Shown here in pieces: positions 17,487 through 25,747 of a stretch of 37,204 bases of DNA; positions within the stretch are counted from its first letter, which is position 1, and the number at the start of each line of letters is the position of its first letter. The notes beneath the pieces are model-generated. The model had not been told where the DNA came from, did not search any database, and saw only the letters and a program-made list of their open reading frames with translations. The stretch is taken from the NCBI GenBank assembly GCA_017405525.1, contig JAFRAH010000026.1, positions 1 to 37,204 of the forward strand. Reading direction: 5' to 3'. The position numbers and the translations under genes are program-made. This stretch comes from Synergistaceae bacterium (GTDB lineage: Bacteria; Synergistota; Synergistia; Synergistales; Aminobacteriaceae).

Positions 17487-18263
17487 TTGGGCATTATCGA
17501 GAAGATGAGGCTTGACGGCAAGAAAGGCTTTGTTACCGGCGGCGCAAGGGGCATCGGCAAATGCACCGCAACTGCATTCGCTGAGGCAGGGGCAGACATC
17601 GCCATAGTTGACCTCGACATCACAGAGGCAGAGAAGACCGCAAAGGAAATCGCGGAGGCAACTGGGCGCAAGGTCATAGCCATAAAGTGCGACGTTACGA
17701 GTGAGTCCGACGTTCAGGCAATGGTCGACAAGGTTGTAGCTGAACTCGGAGGGCTAGACTTCTGCCACGCAAACGCCGGAATCTGCATCAACGCTCCCGC
17801 TGACGAGATGACCTATGCACAGTGGAAGAAGAACATTGACGTGAACCTAAACAGCGTCTTCCTCACTGACACAATCGCCGGGAAATACATGCTTGCCCAT
17901 AGCGGCGGCTCAATCATCAACACCGCATCAATGAGTGCACACATCGTGAACGTCCCACAGCCTCAGTGTGCCTACAACGCGTCAAAGGCAGGAGTGATAC
18001 AGCTCACGAAGTCCCTCGCCATTGAGTGGGCAAAGCGCGGCGTAAGAGTCAACTCAATCAGCCCCGGCTATATCGGCACTGACCTGACCCTGAGCTCAGA
18101 GTTCCTCAAGCCCTTAATCGCAAAGTGGAATGAGCTCGCTCCTATGGGAAGACTCGGTAAACCTGAAGAGCTTGAATCCATCTGCGTATACTTGGCAGGA
18201 GACACAAGCACCTTCACGACAGGCGCGGATTTCTGCCTTGACGGAGCATTTACCTGTTTCTAG
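17487..18263 (+). CDS. Short-chain dehydrogenase/reductase, likely polyol dehydrogenase
   Basis: The classical SDR (258 residues) has the cofactor site TGGARGIG (residues 17-24) and an acidic end to the second strand (IVDLD), favouring NAD(H). It also has NAG, the catalytic Ser in NTASM, YNASK for Tyr and Lys, and the SPGYI block. The start is TTG 17487, 7 bases after GAGGAGGGGG; an in-frame TTG at 17469 overlaps that site. It would interconvert a polyol and a ketose, similar to sorbose reductase, mannitol or arabitol SDRs. It is the first gene of the transporter unit, supporting a role on the imported substrate. Confidence 0.9.
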   Translation: MGIIEKMRLDGKKGFVTGGARGIGKCTATAFAEAGADIAIVDLDITEAEKTAKEIAEATGRKVIAIKCDVTSESDVQAMVDKVVAELGGLDFCHANAGICINAPADEMTYAQWKKNIDVNLNSVFLTDTIAGKYMLAHSGGSIINTASMSAHIVNVPQPQCAYNASKAGVIQLTKSLAIEWAKRGVRVNSISPGYIGTDLTLSSEFLKPLIAKWNELAPMGRLGKPEELESICVYLAGDTSTFTTGADFCLDGAFTCF

Positions 18264-18264
18264 G

Positions 18265-18291
18265 TTTCAGCGTCCTTCATTGGGCGTGAAA
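18265..18291 (+). other. Stem-loop before the binding-protein gene
   Basis: TTTCA-G-CGTCC (18265-18275) pairs with GGGCGTGAAA (18282-18291), leaving one bulged G, and is followed by AAATAAA rather than T. It lies between the SDR stop and the binding-protein ribosome site. It could be an mRNA-stabilising or processing hairpin. Confidence 0.45.
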
Positions 18292-18317
18292 AATAAACAC
18301 AAAGGAGACACACATTC

Positions 18318-19343
18318 ATGAAGAAGTTTGTTGCACTTTTCACCCTCGCGATGATTTTCGTCCTTCCCGTTATGGCCATGGCCGCCGACACAGGCAAGAC
18401 CGAAGGAGTCCAGGCCTCCCCTGAGTTCTACGCAAAGGCAGATTTCAGCGTCCTCAAGGGCAAGAAGCTCGGCATCACGATTCAGTCCCTCCAGAATGCT
18501 TACTGGGCAGGTGTCATGACGGCTCTCCGTGAGATTCTTGAGGCTGCTGGTGCTGAGGCTACAATCGTTGCCTGCAATGACAGCTCAGCCACACAGATAG
18601 CGCAGATCGAGAATTTCGTCTCGGCAGGCTGCGACCTCATCATGGTTCACCCCTCAGACGCAAACGCCGTAGAGGATGCCTGCGCTGAGGCTCGCAATTT
18701 CGGCATCAAGGTTATGTGCTGGGACGACCCCATGACCAACACCGACGCTAACTGGGTTCTGAACAATACCTATCTCGGAACTGAGATCGGCAAGCTCGCA
18801 GGTGCATTCATCAACCAGCACTACAGCCCGGAGAAGAAGGCTGAAGTTACGATTATCGGCTACCCTCAGACAGTGATACTCCTTGAGCGCGAGAACGGCA
18901 TCAAGCAGGGGCTTGAGGAGACAGCCGCAGGAAAGTATGAGATAGTTGCGACGACAGCGGCAATCGAGGCTAACCTTGCACAGGACGCAATGGAGACAAT
19001 ACTTCAGGCTCACCCGAACTGCAGGGTAGTTACCGGCATCGGTGCGGGCGCAATGATCGGTGCTGACGAGGCACTCCAGATTGCTACCGGCGGAAACATC
19101 CCGGAGGATATGGGCGTTTTCACGACTGACGTAACCAAGCAGCAGCTCGGACAGCTTGCAGACCCGACATATCCCGCAAAGGGCATCATCGGCTTCGAGG
19201 GTTCGGACGAGGACACAGCACGCTCGGCAGCCTCAATGTTCGCCCTCATCCTCAGCAACAACATAACCGCCAAAAATGTCTTCAGGGGAGTCGCCCCGAT
19301 AACGGCGGAAAACGTCCAGAACATAATGGCAGGAATGAAGTAG
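18318..19343 (+). CDS. Periplasmic sugar-binding protein of an ABC importer (RbsB type)
   Basis: The 341-residue protein starts with a clear signal peptide (residues 1-22, cut after AMA) without a lipobox Cys, so it should be free in a periplasm. The mature part is a type I periplasmic binding fold: KLGITIQSLQNAYWAGVM, DSSATQIAQIENFVSAGCD and the sugar-contact region MCWDDPMTN. It is followed by genes for an ATPase with two nucleotide-binding domains and a permease, giving a complete CUT2-type importer. The ligand is probably a pentitol, hexitol or ketose, judging by the dehydrogenases around it. A hairpin downstream probably keeps its mRNA more abundant than that of the other components. Confidence 0.94.
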   Translation: MKKFVALFTLAMIFVLPVMAMAADTGKTEGVQASPEFYAKADFSVLKGKKLGITIQSLQNAYWAGVMTALREILEAAGAEATIVACNDSSATQIAQIENFVSAGCDLIMVHPSDANAVEDACAEARNFGIKVMCWDDPMTNTDANWVLNNTYLGTEIGKLAGAFINQHYSPEKKAEVTIIGYPQTVILLERENGIKQGLEETAAGKYEIVATTAAIEANLAQDAMETILQAHPNCRVVTGIGAGAMIGADEALQIATGGNIPEDMGVFTTDVTKQQLGQLADPTYPAKGIIGFEGSDEDTARSAASMFALILSNNITAKNVFRGVAPITAENVQNIMAGMK

Positions 19344-19359
19344 AGAGTACGGAACTTGC

Positions 19360-19390
19360 AGGCTTCCCAGTCCATCGGGAGGCCTGTTTT
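19360..19390 (+). terminator. Attenuating hairpin between binding protein and ATPase genes
   Basis: AGGCTTCCC (19360-19368) pairs with GGGAGGCCT (19377-19385), one G-T pair included, followed by GTTTTG. The short T tract suggests partial termination, giving more binding protein than ATPase and permease. Confidence 0.7.
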
Positions 19391-19415
19391 GTGAATGAGT
19401 ACAGGAGGTGCAGAA

Positions 19416-20954
19416 ATGGCAGAAGATTATGTGCTTGAACTCGAACACATACGCAAGGAATATCCCGGAGTTGTCGCACTTAAGGACGTTACGCTTCAGC
19501 TCAGGCGCGGCGAAATCCTGGGGCTTATAGGCGAGAACGGAGCAGGAAAATCTACCCTCATCAAGTGCTGTTCAGGAGCAGTTATTCCCACATCAGGCAA
19601 GATAAAAATCAACGGCAAGGAATTTGACCGCATGTCCCCACAGCTTGCCGCCGAGAACGGTATAGCAATCATCTACCAGGAGTTCAACAACGTGGGCGAG
19701 CTCTCAGCGGCAGAAAACATGTTCTTGGGTCGGCCTATCCTCAAGAAGAACGGAATAGTTATTGACCGCAAGGCAATGGAAGAAGAAGCGGCTAAAGCAT
19801 TTGCCCAGCTCAACATCAAGATAGACCCCCGCGCACTCGTCAAGAATTTATCCGTCGGCTATCAGCAGATGGTAGAGATCGCGAAGGCAATCCAGCAGAA
19901 CGCCCAAGTCCTCATCATGGACGAGCCCAGCGCACCCTTGACGACGAACGAGGTCGAAAGCATGTTCAAGGTTGTGGAGCTCCTGAAGTCGAGGGGAGTA
20001 TCAATCATCTACATATCACACAGGCTTGAAGAGATATTCAGGTTAAGCGACCGCATCGAAGTCATCAGGGACGGCGAATATGTCGACACCCTCATAACTG
20101 ACAAGGACCCCGCAACGATACCGCATCAGGTTGACGAGCTCATCAAGCTCATGGTTGGCCGCGAGATGACGCAGAAATACCCACCACGAAAGCCATGTGT
20201 CCGTGATGATGTCGTCCTTGAACTTCAGCATGTATTCGGCAACGGCGACGAAGATATATCCTTCCAGGTTCACGCCGGGGAAGTCTTAGGGCTTGGCGGA
20301 CTTGTCGGGGCTGGAAGAACGGAGATTGCGCAGGTCATTTTCGGGGCACGTCCCAAAGACAGCGGCAAAATAATCTTCATGGGCAAGGAGATTAACCCCC
20401 ACGCTACTAGGGCGGCAATAGATGAGGGCATTGCTCTTCTCCCGGAAGACAGGAAGAGGCACGGAGCACTACTCACTAACTCCATCAAGAACAATATATC
20501 CATGCCGATATATGAGCGAATCTCAAAGGCAACGGTAATCGACTCCAAGACCGAACACGCTACGGCAGAGAAATACCGCGAGGACATACAGATAAAATGC
20601 CCGTCAATCCATCAGCTCGTGAAGAACCTTTCAGGCGGCAACCAGCAGAAAGTAATCCTTGCGAAATGGCTTGCGGCTAACTCAAAGCTCATAATCTTTG
20701 ACGAGCCCACAAGAGGAATTGACGTAGGGGCAAAGTTCGAGATATACAAGCTCATCAATGACCTTGTCGAGGACGGAGTGGCAGTGCTCATGATTTCGTC
20801 AGAGATGGAGGAGCTCATCGGAATGTCTGACAGGATAATAGTCCTTGCAGAGGGCAAGATGATGGGAGAGCTCCAGAAGGACGAGTTCAACGCAGATACA
20901 ATCTTGACATACGCATCGGGTATAGTCCCGGAGAACAAGAAGGAGGCAGTCTGA
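19416..20954 (+). CDS. Sugar ABC transporter ATP-binding protein with two nucleotide-binding domains (RbsA type)
   Basis: The protein (512 residues from this start) has two ABC domains. The first has Walker A GENGAGKST, signature region NLSVGYQQ and Walker B LIMDEPSAPL. The second has a degenerate Walker A region (GLVGAGRTE), as is usual in RbsA/XylG/MglA proteins, with signature LSGGNQQK and IIFDEPTRGIDVG. It powers import by the neighbouring RbsC-type permease. The ATG at 19416 has AGGAGGT six bases upstream; the ATG at 19395 lies before that site. It sits 3 bases before the permease gene. Confidence 0.96.
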   Translation: MAEDYVLELEHIRKEYPGVVALKDVTLQLRRGEILGLIGENGAGKSTLIKCCSGAVIPTSGKIKINGKEFDRMSPQLAAENGIAIIYQEFNNVGELSAAENMFLGRPILKKNGIVIDRKAMEEEAAKAFAQLNIKIDPRALVKNLSVGYQQMVEIAKAIQQNAQVLIMDEPSAPLTTNEVESMFKVVELLKSRGVSIIYISHRLEEIFRLSDRIEVIRDGEYVDTLITDKDPATIPHQVDELIKLMVGREMTQKYPPRKPCVRDDVVLELQHVFGNGDEDISFQVHAGEVLGLGGLVGAGRTEIAQVIFGARPKDSGKIIFMGKEINPHATRAAIDEGIALLPEDRKRHGALLTNSIKNNISMPIYERISKATVIDSKTEHATAEKYREDIQIKCPSIHQLVKNLSGGNQQKVILAKWLAANSKLIIFDEPTRGIDVGAKFEIYKLINDLVEDGVAVLMISSEMEELIGMSDRIIVLAEGKMMGELQKDEFNADTILTYASGIVPENKKEAV

Positions 20955-20957
20955 ACC

Positions 20958-21953
20958 ATGCAGGAGAACAAATTTGCAGCGGCATTCAAGCAGAACGCAA
21001 TATGGCTTGTGTTCATCGTGGAAGTGGCTATATTCGCGTACTTCAACCCCAAGTTCCTGAGCCTCGCGAACATCGTCAACATATCGCGTCAGGTGTCATA
21101 TTACGGCATCGCGTCAATAGGAATGACGTTCGTTATACTCATTGCTGGAATTGACCTGTCCATAGGCTCGATTATTGCCCTCGTCAATGTCGTATGTGCC
21201 TACCTGATGATGAATATGGGCTGGAACATGTGGCTTGCTATCCTCGTCTCAATCCTGATGGCAATATTGATTGGCGTTCTCAATGGCTGGATGGTCGCAT
21301 CAATCGGAATCCCGGCAATCATAGCGACGTTCGCATCACAGACGATATTCCGGGGCTGTGCGTATCTTCTTTCGGGCGGCCTTCCCATTCCGGGCGTTGT
21401 CCTTGAGCATCCTACGTTTGGGTTTTTCGCCAGGTGGTCGCTGAACAGGTGGGAGATCTTCAAGTCAATGGGTGAAGTCGGGTTAATCCCCATCTGCGCA
21501 ATCATCATGATACTTTGCTTTGCCGTGGGCAGCTTCATCCTGAACAAGTCATACTTTGGGCGTTACTTCTACGCAATCGGCGGAAATGAAGAGGCTTCCG
21601 AGCTCTCAGGTATCCGCGTCAACAAGATGAAGTACCTCATCTATGCACTCTCAGGGTTCTTTGCTGGTTTGGCGGGCATCGTTCTTCTTTCGCGTTCGGG
21701 TTCAGCACAGAGCACGGCGGCAATAGGCTTTGAGTTCGAGGTCATCACGTGCGTGGTCTTGGGCGGAGTGTCAGTTGCGGGCGGTATCGGGAGAATGTCC
21801 GGGGTAATCGCGGGCGTTCTGATTATCGGCTCACTGAAGAGTGGAATGATCATGATGAACGTCAGCGAGTATACACAGATGGTGGTTCAGGGCTTGGTTC
21901 TTGCGGTTGCGGTAGGTGTAGACTGCTTCTCGAAGAAACGCCAGGCATCTTAA
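20958..21953 (+). CDS. Sugar ABC transporter permease (RbsC type)
   Basis: The 331-residue integral membrane protein has about eight to ten hydrophobic segments. It has the RbsC-family block IGMTFVILIAGIDLSIGS near residue 55, AIGGNEEASELSGI, and the conserved VITCVVLGGVSVAGGIG near the C-terminus. It forms the membrane channel, probably as a homodimer, with the preceding ATPase. The gene is separated by 3 bases from the ATPase gene and by 3 bases from the unrecognised gene at 21957, so all are one transcript. Confidence 0.96.
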   Translation: MQENKFAAAFKQNAIWLVFIVEVAIFAYFNPKFLSLANIVNISRQVSYYGIASIGMTFVILIAGIDLSIGSIIALVNVVCAYLMMNMGWNMWLAILVSILMAILIGVLNGWMVASIGIPAIIATFASQTIFRGCAYLLSGGLPIPGVVLEHPTFGFFARWSLNRWEIFKSMGEVGLIPICAIIMILCFAVGSFILNKSYFGRYFYAIGGNEEASELSGIRVNKMKYLIYALSGFFAGLAGIVLLSRSGSAQSTAAIGFEFEVITCVVLGGVSVAGGIGRMSGVIAGVLIIGSLKSGMIMMNVSEYTQMVVQGLVLAVAVGVDCFSKKRQAS

Positions 21954-21956
21954 GGA

Positions 21957-22532
21957 ATGTACGAAATCAGCGGTGAACTTACACCGTACTATGAGGAGCT
22001 TGACCCGGTGAAACGCCTTGAGATACTTAGCACCCTTCATGATGATGCAGCACCATTCCTGCGGGAGCTCTACGATGGCCGCTACTCAGACCACGAGGGC
22101 AAGGGACGCCAAAATGTCGACTGGTGGCTGTGGCGGTGTCTCTGCCTTCAGGGTCTCTACAGCAGGGGAGGGTTCTTCAGGCGTTTCCGGGACAGGGAGA
22201 CTGCCGCGATACTTCGGGAGCTCCGAATGAATGACAATGACGAACAGCACCGTACGTTCCTCTACCACGAATACAGGAACACGGCGGGACGTTACTTGTC
22301 GACGTGCAGGAGTTCAGGCTACGCGAGCAGGTTTATGGGCTTCAGGCAGGCCAGCGATGACGAGAAGGTCATGAAAGCCTGTGAAGATATATGGCAGATG
22401 TCGGGAGGAATTGCGAGGGTCTCAGGCATGGGGGAGAAGATGAGCCTATGGGTTGAGGCTTTCCGTGATGAACTTTACGGTTACGATGACATTTGCCGCG
22501 AGGAATACGAAAGACTAAGCAGGGAGGAATAA
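21957..22532 (+). CDS. Unrecognised 191-residue protein in the sugar operon
   Basis: I do not recognise this family with certainty. It is hydrophilic, with no signal peptide or membrane segment, and is rich in Arg, Glu and aromatic residues. Distinct stretches are LDPVKRLEILSTLHDDAAPF, QNVDWWLWRCLCLQGLYSR and GFFRRFRDRETAAILRELR, suggesting an all-helical fold. It starts 3 bases after the permease gene, and its last codons contain the ribosome site GGGAGGAAT for the polyol dehydrogenase gene. The position inside an import/catabolism transcript suggests a small accessory or regulatory protein, but nothing in the sequence shows a catalytic motif. Confidence 0.75.
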   Translation: MYEISGELTPYYEELDPVKRLEILSTLHDDAAPFLRELYDGRYSDHEGKGRQNVDWWLWRCLCLQGLYSRGGFFRRFRDRETAAILRELRMNDNDEQHRTFLYHEYRNTAGRYLSTCRSSGYASRFMGFRQASDDEKVMKACEDIWQMSGGIARVSGMGEKMSLWVEAFRDELYGYDDICREEYERLSREE

Positions 22533-22537
22533 TCACA

Positions 22538-23593
22538 ATGAGTGAGACAATGATCCAGGAAGTAATGCAGGAACCCAAGCACATAATCTACAGGGATGTA
22601 CCCGTGCCAGTACCGGGGCCGGATCAGGTGCTCGTGAAGATCAAGAAGATCGGCATCTGCGGGAGTGATATTCACGTCTACCATGGGACTCACCCCTACA
22701 CGTCATACCCGGTGGTTCAGGGTCATGAGGTCAGCGCACAGGTCGTAAAGTGCGGGGAATACGCAAAGAAGTTCAAGCCCGGCGACAGGGTTGTCCTTGA
22801 GCCCCAGGTAGTCTGCGGAAGGTGCTACCCATGCCTTCACGGGAAGTACAACCTCTGCGAGAGCCTCAAGGTGTTTGGCTTCCAGACGACAGGAACAGGC
22901 AGTGAGTATTTCGTGATTGACGAGGCGAAAGTTACGGCACTTCCCGACGAGCTGACCTACTGCGACGGCGCAATGATGGAGCCCCTTGCGGTTACGGTAC
23001 ATGCGGCAAAGAGATTCCCCGGCGTTAAGGGCTGCACTGCTGTGGTGTTGGGTTGCGGGCCTATAGGTATCCTCCTCATCCAGTCGCTTAAGGCACTCGG
23101 TGCGGCTAAGGTCATGGCTACGGACATATCTGACGGCAGGCTTGCTCTGGCGAAACAGCTCGGTGCTGACGTTGTCGTGAACACGAAGAACCAGGACTAC
23201 AAGCAGGCAGTACTCGACACGTTCGGGCCTGACAAGTACGACGTGGCCTATGAGTGCGCAGGGAGCGACATAACGATGGATCAGGCAATCCAGAACGCAC
23301 GCAAGGGAAGCACGATAATCCTTGTTGCGGTTTTCGGGAAGAAGGCCAATGTAGACCTCGCCAAGCTCAATGACTCGGAGCTCGACCTCAACACGTCAAT
23401 GATGTACAGGCACGAGGACTTTGTGGACGCAATCAGGTTCGTACAGGAGGGCAAGATACAGCTCAAGCCGTTACGCACAGCACACTTCGCGTTCAAGGAC
23501 TGGCCGAAAGCCTACGAGTACATCGACAACAACAGGGAGACGACGATGAAGGTAATAGTTGACGTTGACCCTGACGAGGCAGAAGAAGCTTAG
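22538..23593 (+). CDS. Zinc-dependent medium-chain polyol dehydrogenase (sorbitol/xylitol dehydrogenase-like)
   Basis: The 351-residue MDR-family enzyme oxidises a polyol to a ketose with NAD. Catalytic zinc ligands are in GICGSD (Cys41) and GHE (His63-Glu64). The structural zinc loop CGRCYPCLHGKYNLC gives Cys93, 96, 99 and 107. The nucleotide fold has LGCGPIGILL and an acidic residue in ATDISDGR, favouring NAD. The ATG at 22538 follows GGGAGGAAT well; upstream in-frame codons overlap the previous gene and lack a ribosome site. It is the last plus-strand gene of the main sugar locus, ending at a bidirectional terminator. Confidence 0.93.
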   Translation: MSETMIQEVMQEPKHIIYRDVPVPVPGPDQVLVKIKKIGICGSDIHVYHGTHPYTSYPVVQGHEVSAQVVKCGEYAKKFKPGDRVVLEPQVVCGRCYPCLHGKYNLCESLKVFGFQTTGTGSEYFVIDEAKVTALPDELTYCDGAMMEPLAVTVHAAKRFPGVKGCTAVVLGCGPIGILLIQSLKALGAAKVMATDISDGRLALAKQLGADVVVNTKNQDYKQAVLDTFGPDKYDVAYECAGSDITMDQAIQNARKGSTIILVAVFGKKANVDLAKLNDSELDLNTSMMYRHEDFVDAIRFVQEGKIQLKPLRTAHFAFKDWPKAYEYIDNNRETTMKVIVDVDPDEAEEA

Positions 23594-23606
23594 CACGCAC
23601 AAAAAA

Positions 23607-23640
23607 CAGGGGGCAGCTCATCTGCTCCCTGCCTCTTTCT
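23607..23640. terminator. Bidirectional terminator between convergent genes
   Basis: CAGGGGGCAG (23607-23616) pairs with CTGCTCCCTG (23622-23631) over a CTCAT loop. On the plus strand it is followed by CCTCTTTCTC; on the minus strand by TTTTTT (plus A-run 23601-23606). It ends the dehydrogenase transcript and, more strongly, the flavodoxin-ferredoxin transcript. Confidence 0.85.
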
Positions 23641-23649
23641 CACAATACC

Positions 23650-24474
23650 CTACAGGAAAAATTCAGGTTCACGCCTCGCCTCAAATCTCGCACCGAACTT
23701 CCTCATTATGTCCGCCATATCCTGACTCGTTGAAGTTATCGCATGTCTTGGGCACCTGTTGATGCACCCCCAGCACCCGATACACGCCTCAAGGTCGAAT
23801 GTCCGTGCCTCAATGTCGATAGCGTCAACCGGGCAACGCTGGACACATACCCCGCAACGTATGCAGTCATCGCTGATCTCTTTGGCCTTGCAGTCTGTGG
23901 GCAATGCATAGGGTTCTTCAGGATGTTCCTCACGGTAGGCTATAACCTTGTTGCCCATCTCCCAAGATGACCAGTTAGTTTTTGGCCGCTCATGAAGTGA
24001 GTAATCCCCGCCCTGTATCTTCATGAATGCCTTGCGCCCGAAGTCCCGCATAGTCTTCATGTCCTCAGCGTCAGGCCGTCCATGAGCAATCGCCGTGTCC
24101 ATTGAGTGCCGGGATATGAACGCCCCCAATGCCGCAACCTTGAAGCCCCTTCCTTCAGCGCGTCCGAGCATCTCAGTCAGTGCTATTCCGTAGTAGCCGT
24201 TGCCGTATGTGATGATGCCGATGAACGGGGTATCATGACCTTCAAGACAGGCGAATATCTCATCAGAGAGGGTGAAGAGTTTTCCTGCCGTCATCATGCC
24301 GAAAACCACGAGGTCATCCGGGCTGAAAACATGCTTCTTCTTGCGGCTTCCAGATGTCAGGAGGTCGTGAACTTCAACGGACAATCCCTCAATCACTGAT
24401 GCTACAGTCCGCACTGCCCTTTCAGTTGAGCCGCTGGGGCTGAAATATACTAGGTGTAACTTCTTGATGCCCAC
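23650..24474 (-). CDS. Flavodoxin-ferredoxin fusion (EFR1-type)
   Basis: The 274-residue protein joins an N-terminal flavodoxin-like domain (FMN phosphate loop YFSPSGSTERAV, about residues 10-21) to a C-terminal two-cluster ferredoxin. The ferredoxin has CIRCGVCVQRCP (residues 204-215) and CIGCWGCINRCP (231-242), giving two [4Fe-4S] clusters. Such EFR1-type proteins act as intracellular electron carriers or reductases in anaerobes. The start is GTG, sharing one base with the stop of the upstream MBL gene (TAGTG), so they are coupled. The pair may deal with an oxidised or electrophilic compound sensed by the divergent HxlR regulator. Confidence 0.9.
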   Translation of the reverse strand: MGIKKLHLVYFSPSGSTERAVRTVASVIEGLSVEVHDLLTSGSRKKKHVFSPDDLVVFGMMTAGKLFTLSDEIFACLEGHDTPFIGIITYGNGYYGIALTEMLGRAEGRGFKVAALGAFISRHSMDTAIAHGRPDAEDMKTMRDFGRKAFMKIQGGDYSLHERPKTNWSSWEMGNKVIAYREEHPEEPYALPTDCKAKEISDDCIRCGVCVQRCPVDAIDIEARTFDLEACIGCWGCINRCPRHAITSTSQDMADIMRKFGARFEARREPEFFL

Positions 24475-25196
24475 TAGTCCAGCTTCATTATGATTTTCCC
24501 CTCAAGGTTCGCCACACCTTCAGGTGTATGTGTCGAGAGGTAGACAGTGGGATTATTCCTGATGAACTCACGGACACGGTCAAGGGTCTCACGAGCAGCC
24601 TTCAAGTCCTCGAACACTATCGAGAGCTTGTTTGCGTGAAGTGCCGCGTCAACATACGTAACGTCGCCGTGCATCATGTAGTAGAGCCCGTCATTCTCAG
24701 CTATCACTATGCTGTTCCCGTTGGTGTGGCCGCGTGCCTTGATGAACCAGACACCCTCAGCGATTTTCTGGCTCTCAGGGAAATTCTTGTATGCCCCGTC
24801 AGTGTACTCACACCTGATGATATTCTCGCCCGTGAGCTTGAGTGCATCAGCGTCTTCCGGGCCAATGTAGATTTTCGCGTTCGGGAATGCACGGAGCTCG
24901 CCCGTATGGTCGGGGTGCTTGTGTGTTACGAGTATCTTGCTGACCTGCTCAGGCTTGTAGCCCAATGCCTCAAGTGCCGGGACGTAGTCGAGTATCTTCG
25001 TGTAGCCCTTGAACGGTGTCTCAGACGGAAGACCTGTGTCAACAAGTATCACTTCACTGCCCGTGTCGATGAGGTAGTTCTGGAGGCTTCCGGGATATGT
25101 TACTTCCTTGCGTCCGTCTGACTTGTTCTCGCCGCCAAATACGAACTCCTCAGTGAATGAGCCGCCCTCATAGAGCTTTACTGCCTTGATCTTCAT
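24474..25196 (-). CDS. Metallo-beta-lactamase-fold hydrolase (lactonase-like)
   Basis: The 240-residue protein has the MBL motif THKHPDHTGE (His92, His94, Asp96, His97), LVDTGLPSE before it and GHTNGNS and MHGDVTY after it. This is a full dinuclear zinc site of the type seen in N-acyl-homoserine lactonases and related hydrolases. The actual substrate is not evident. GAGGAGGGTAC precedes the ATG, and a good promoter lies at 25231-25258. It is co-transcribed with the flavodoxin-ferredoxin gene and divergent from HxlR. No signal peptide is visible. Confidence 0.88.
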   Translation of the reverse strand: MKIKAVKLYEGGSFTEEFVFGGENKSDGRKEVTYPGSLQNYLIDTGSEVILVDTGLPSETPFKGYTKILDYVPALEALGYKPEQVSKILVTHKHPDHTGELRAFPNAKIYIGPEDADALKLTGENIIRCEYTDGAYKNFPESQKIAEGVWFIKARGHTNGNSIVIAENDGLYYMMHGDVTYVDAALHANKLSIVFEDLKAARETLDRVREFIRNNPTVYLSTHTPEGVANLEGKIIMKLD

Positions 25197-25230
25197 GATG
25201 TACCCTCCTCAATTTGTTGTGGATATTGTT

Positions 25231-25258
25231 ATTATATTTCATGGTAAGATTGACGCAA
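25231..25258 (-). promoter_or_regulatory. Promoter of the MBL-flavodoxin operon
   Basis: On the minus strand TTGCGT (plus 25253-25258) is followed 16 bases later by a perfect TATAAT (plus 25231-25236). The spacer contains TTACCAT, related to the ATACCA repeats at 25274-25279 and 25292-25297, so regulator binding here would block RNA polymerase. Confidence 0.65.
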
Positions 25259-25273
25259 TAACGCAGAAACTTC

Positions 25274-25297
25274 ATACCAAGTAAGATATTTATACCA
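25274..25297. promoter_or_regulatory. Candidate HxlR operator: ATACCA direct repeats
   Basis: ATACCA occurs at 25274-25279 and 25292-25297, exactly 18 bases apart. A related inverted copy, TGGTA, lies within ATGGTAAGAT upstream (about 25241-25250). They sit between the divergent HxlR and MBL genes. Assignment to HxlR is inference from position. Confidence 0.35.
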
Positions 25298-25316
25298 TTA
25301 GGAGAGGCTGGCTACA

Positions 25317-25667
25317 ATGGAAACTATATGCCCGTTGAGATACCTGACTGACATTTTCGGCGGCAAATGGAAGCTGCCCATCATCTGCATACTTTCAGGG
25401 GAGAGACCGCAGAGATACTCGGCAATAAAGCGGCGGCTTGGCGGAATCACGAACATGATGCTGTCGAACTCGCTGAAGGAGCTTGAGGCTTTGGGGATGG
25501 TCAACAGGACACAGTACAATGAAGTTCCCCCGCACGTTGAGTATTCATTGACGGACAAGGGGAGGAGTTCCCTGCCTATGCTGACCTCGGCGGCTCAATG
25601 GGCAGTCAGTGAGATTGAGGGTGAAGGGCTGTCTCCATACTGTGGGGAATGCCTAGCTTCCCTGTAA
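25317..25667 (+). CDS. HxlR-family winged-helix regulator
   Basis: The 116-residue protein has the HxlR domain: CPLRYLTDIFGGKWKLPII at the N-terminus, then FSxIxRRL-like YSAIKRRLGGIT and LSNSLKELEALGMV, and the wing VPPHVEYSLTDKG. A cysteine at position 5 matches the redox- or electrophile-sensing Cys of several HxlR regulators (YodB/QorR type). A C-terminal YCGEC pair (Cys109, Cys112) adds a possible second thiol switch. It is divergently arranged with the MBL-flavodoxin operon, its probable target. The start is ATG 25317 with AGGAGAGG upstream. Confidence 0.92.
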   Translation: METICPLRYLTDIFGGKWKLPIICILSGERPQRYSAIKRRLGGITNMMLSNSLKELEALGMVNRTQYNEVPPHVEYSLTDKGRSSLPMLTSAAQWAVSEIEGEGLSPYCGECLASL

Positions 25668-25747
25668 TATCACCTTTGCGCAAGTCATTCATTCTGCTAA
25701 ACTTCAAGCACCGCAAAATTTTCACATCAAGAAAGGATTGATTACTC

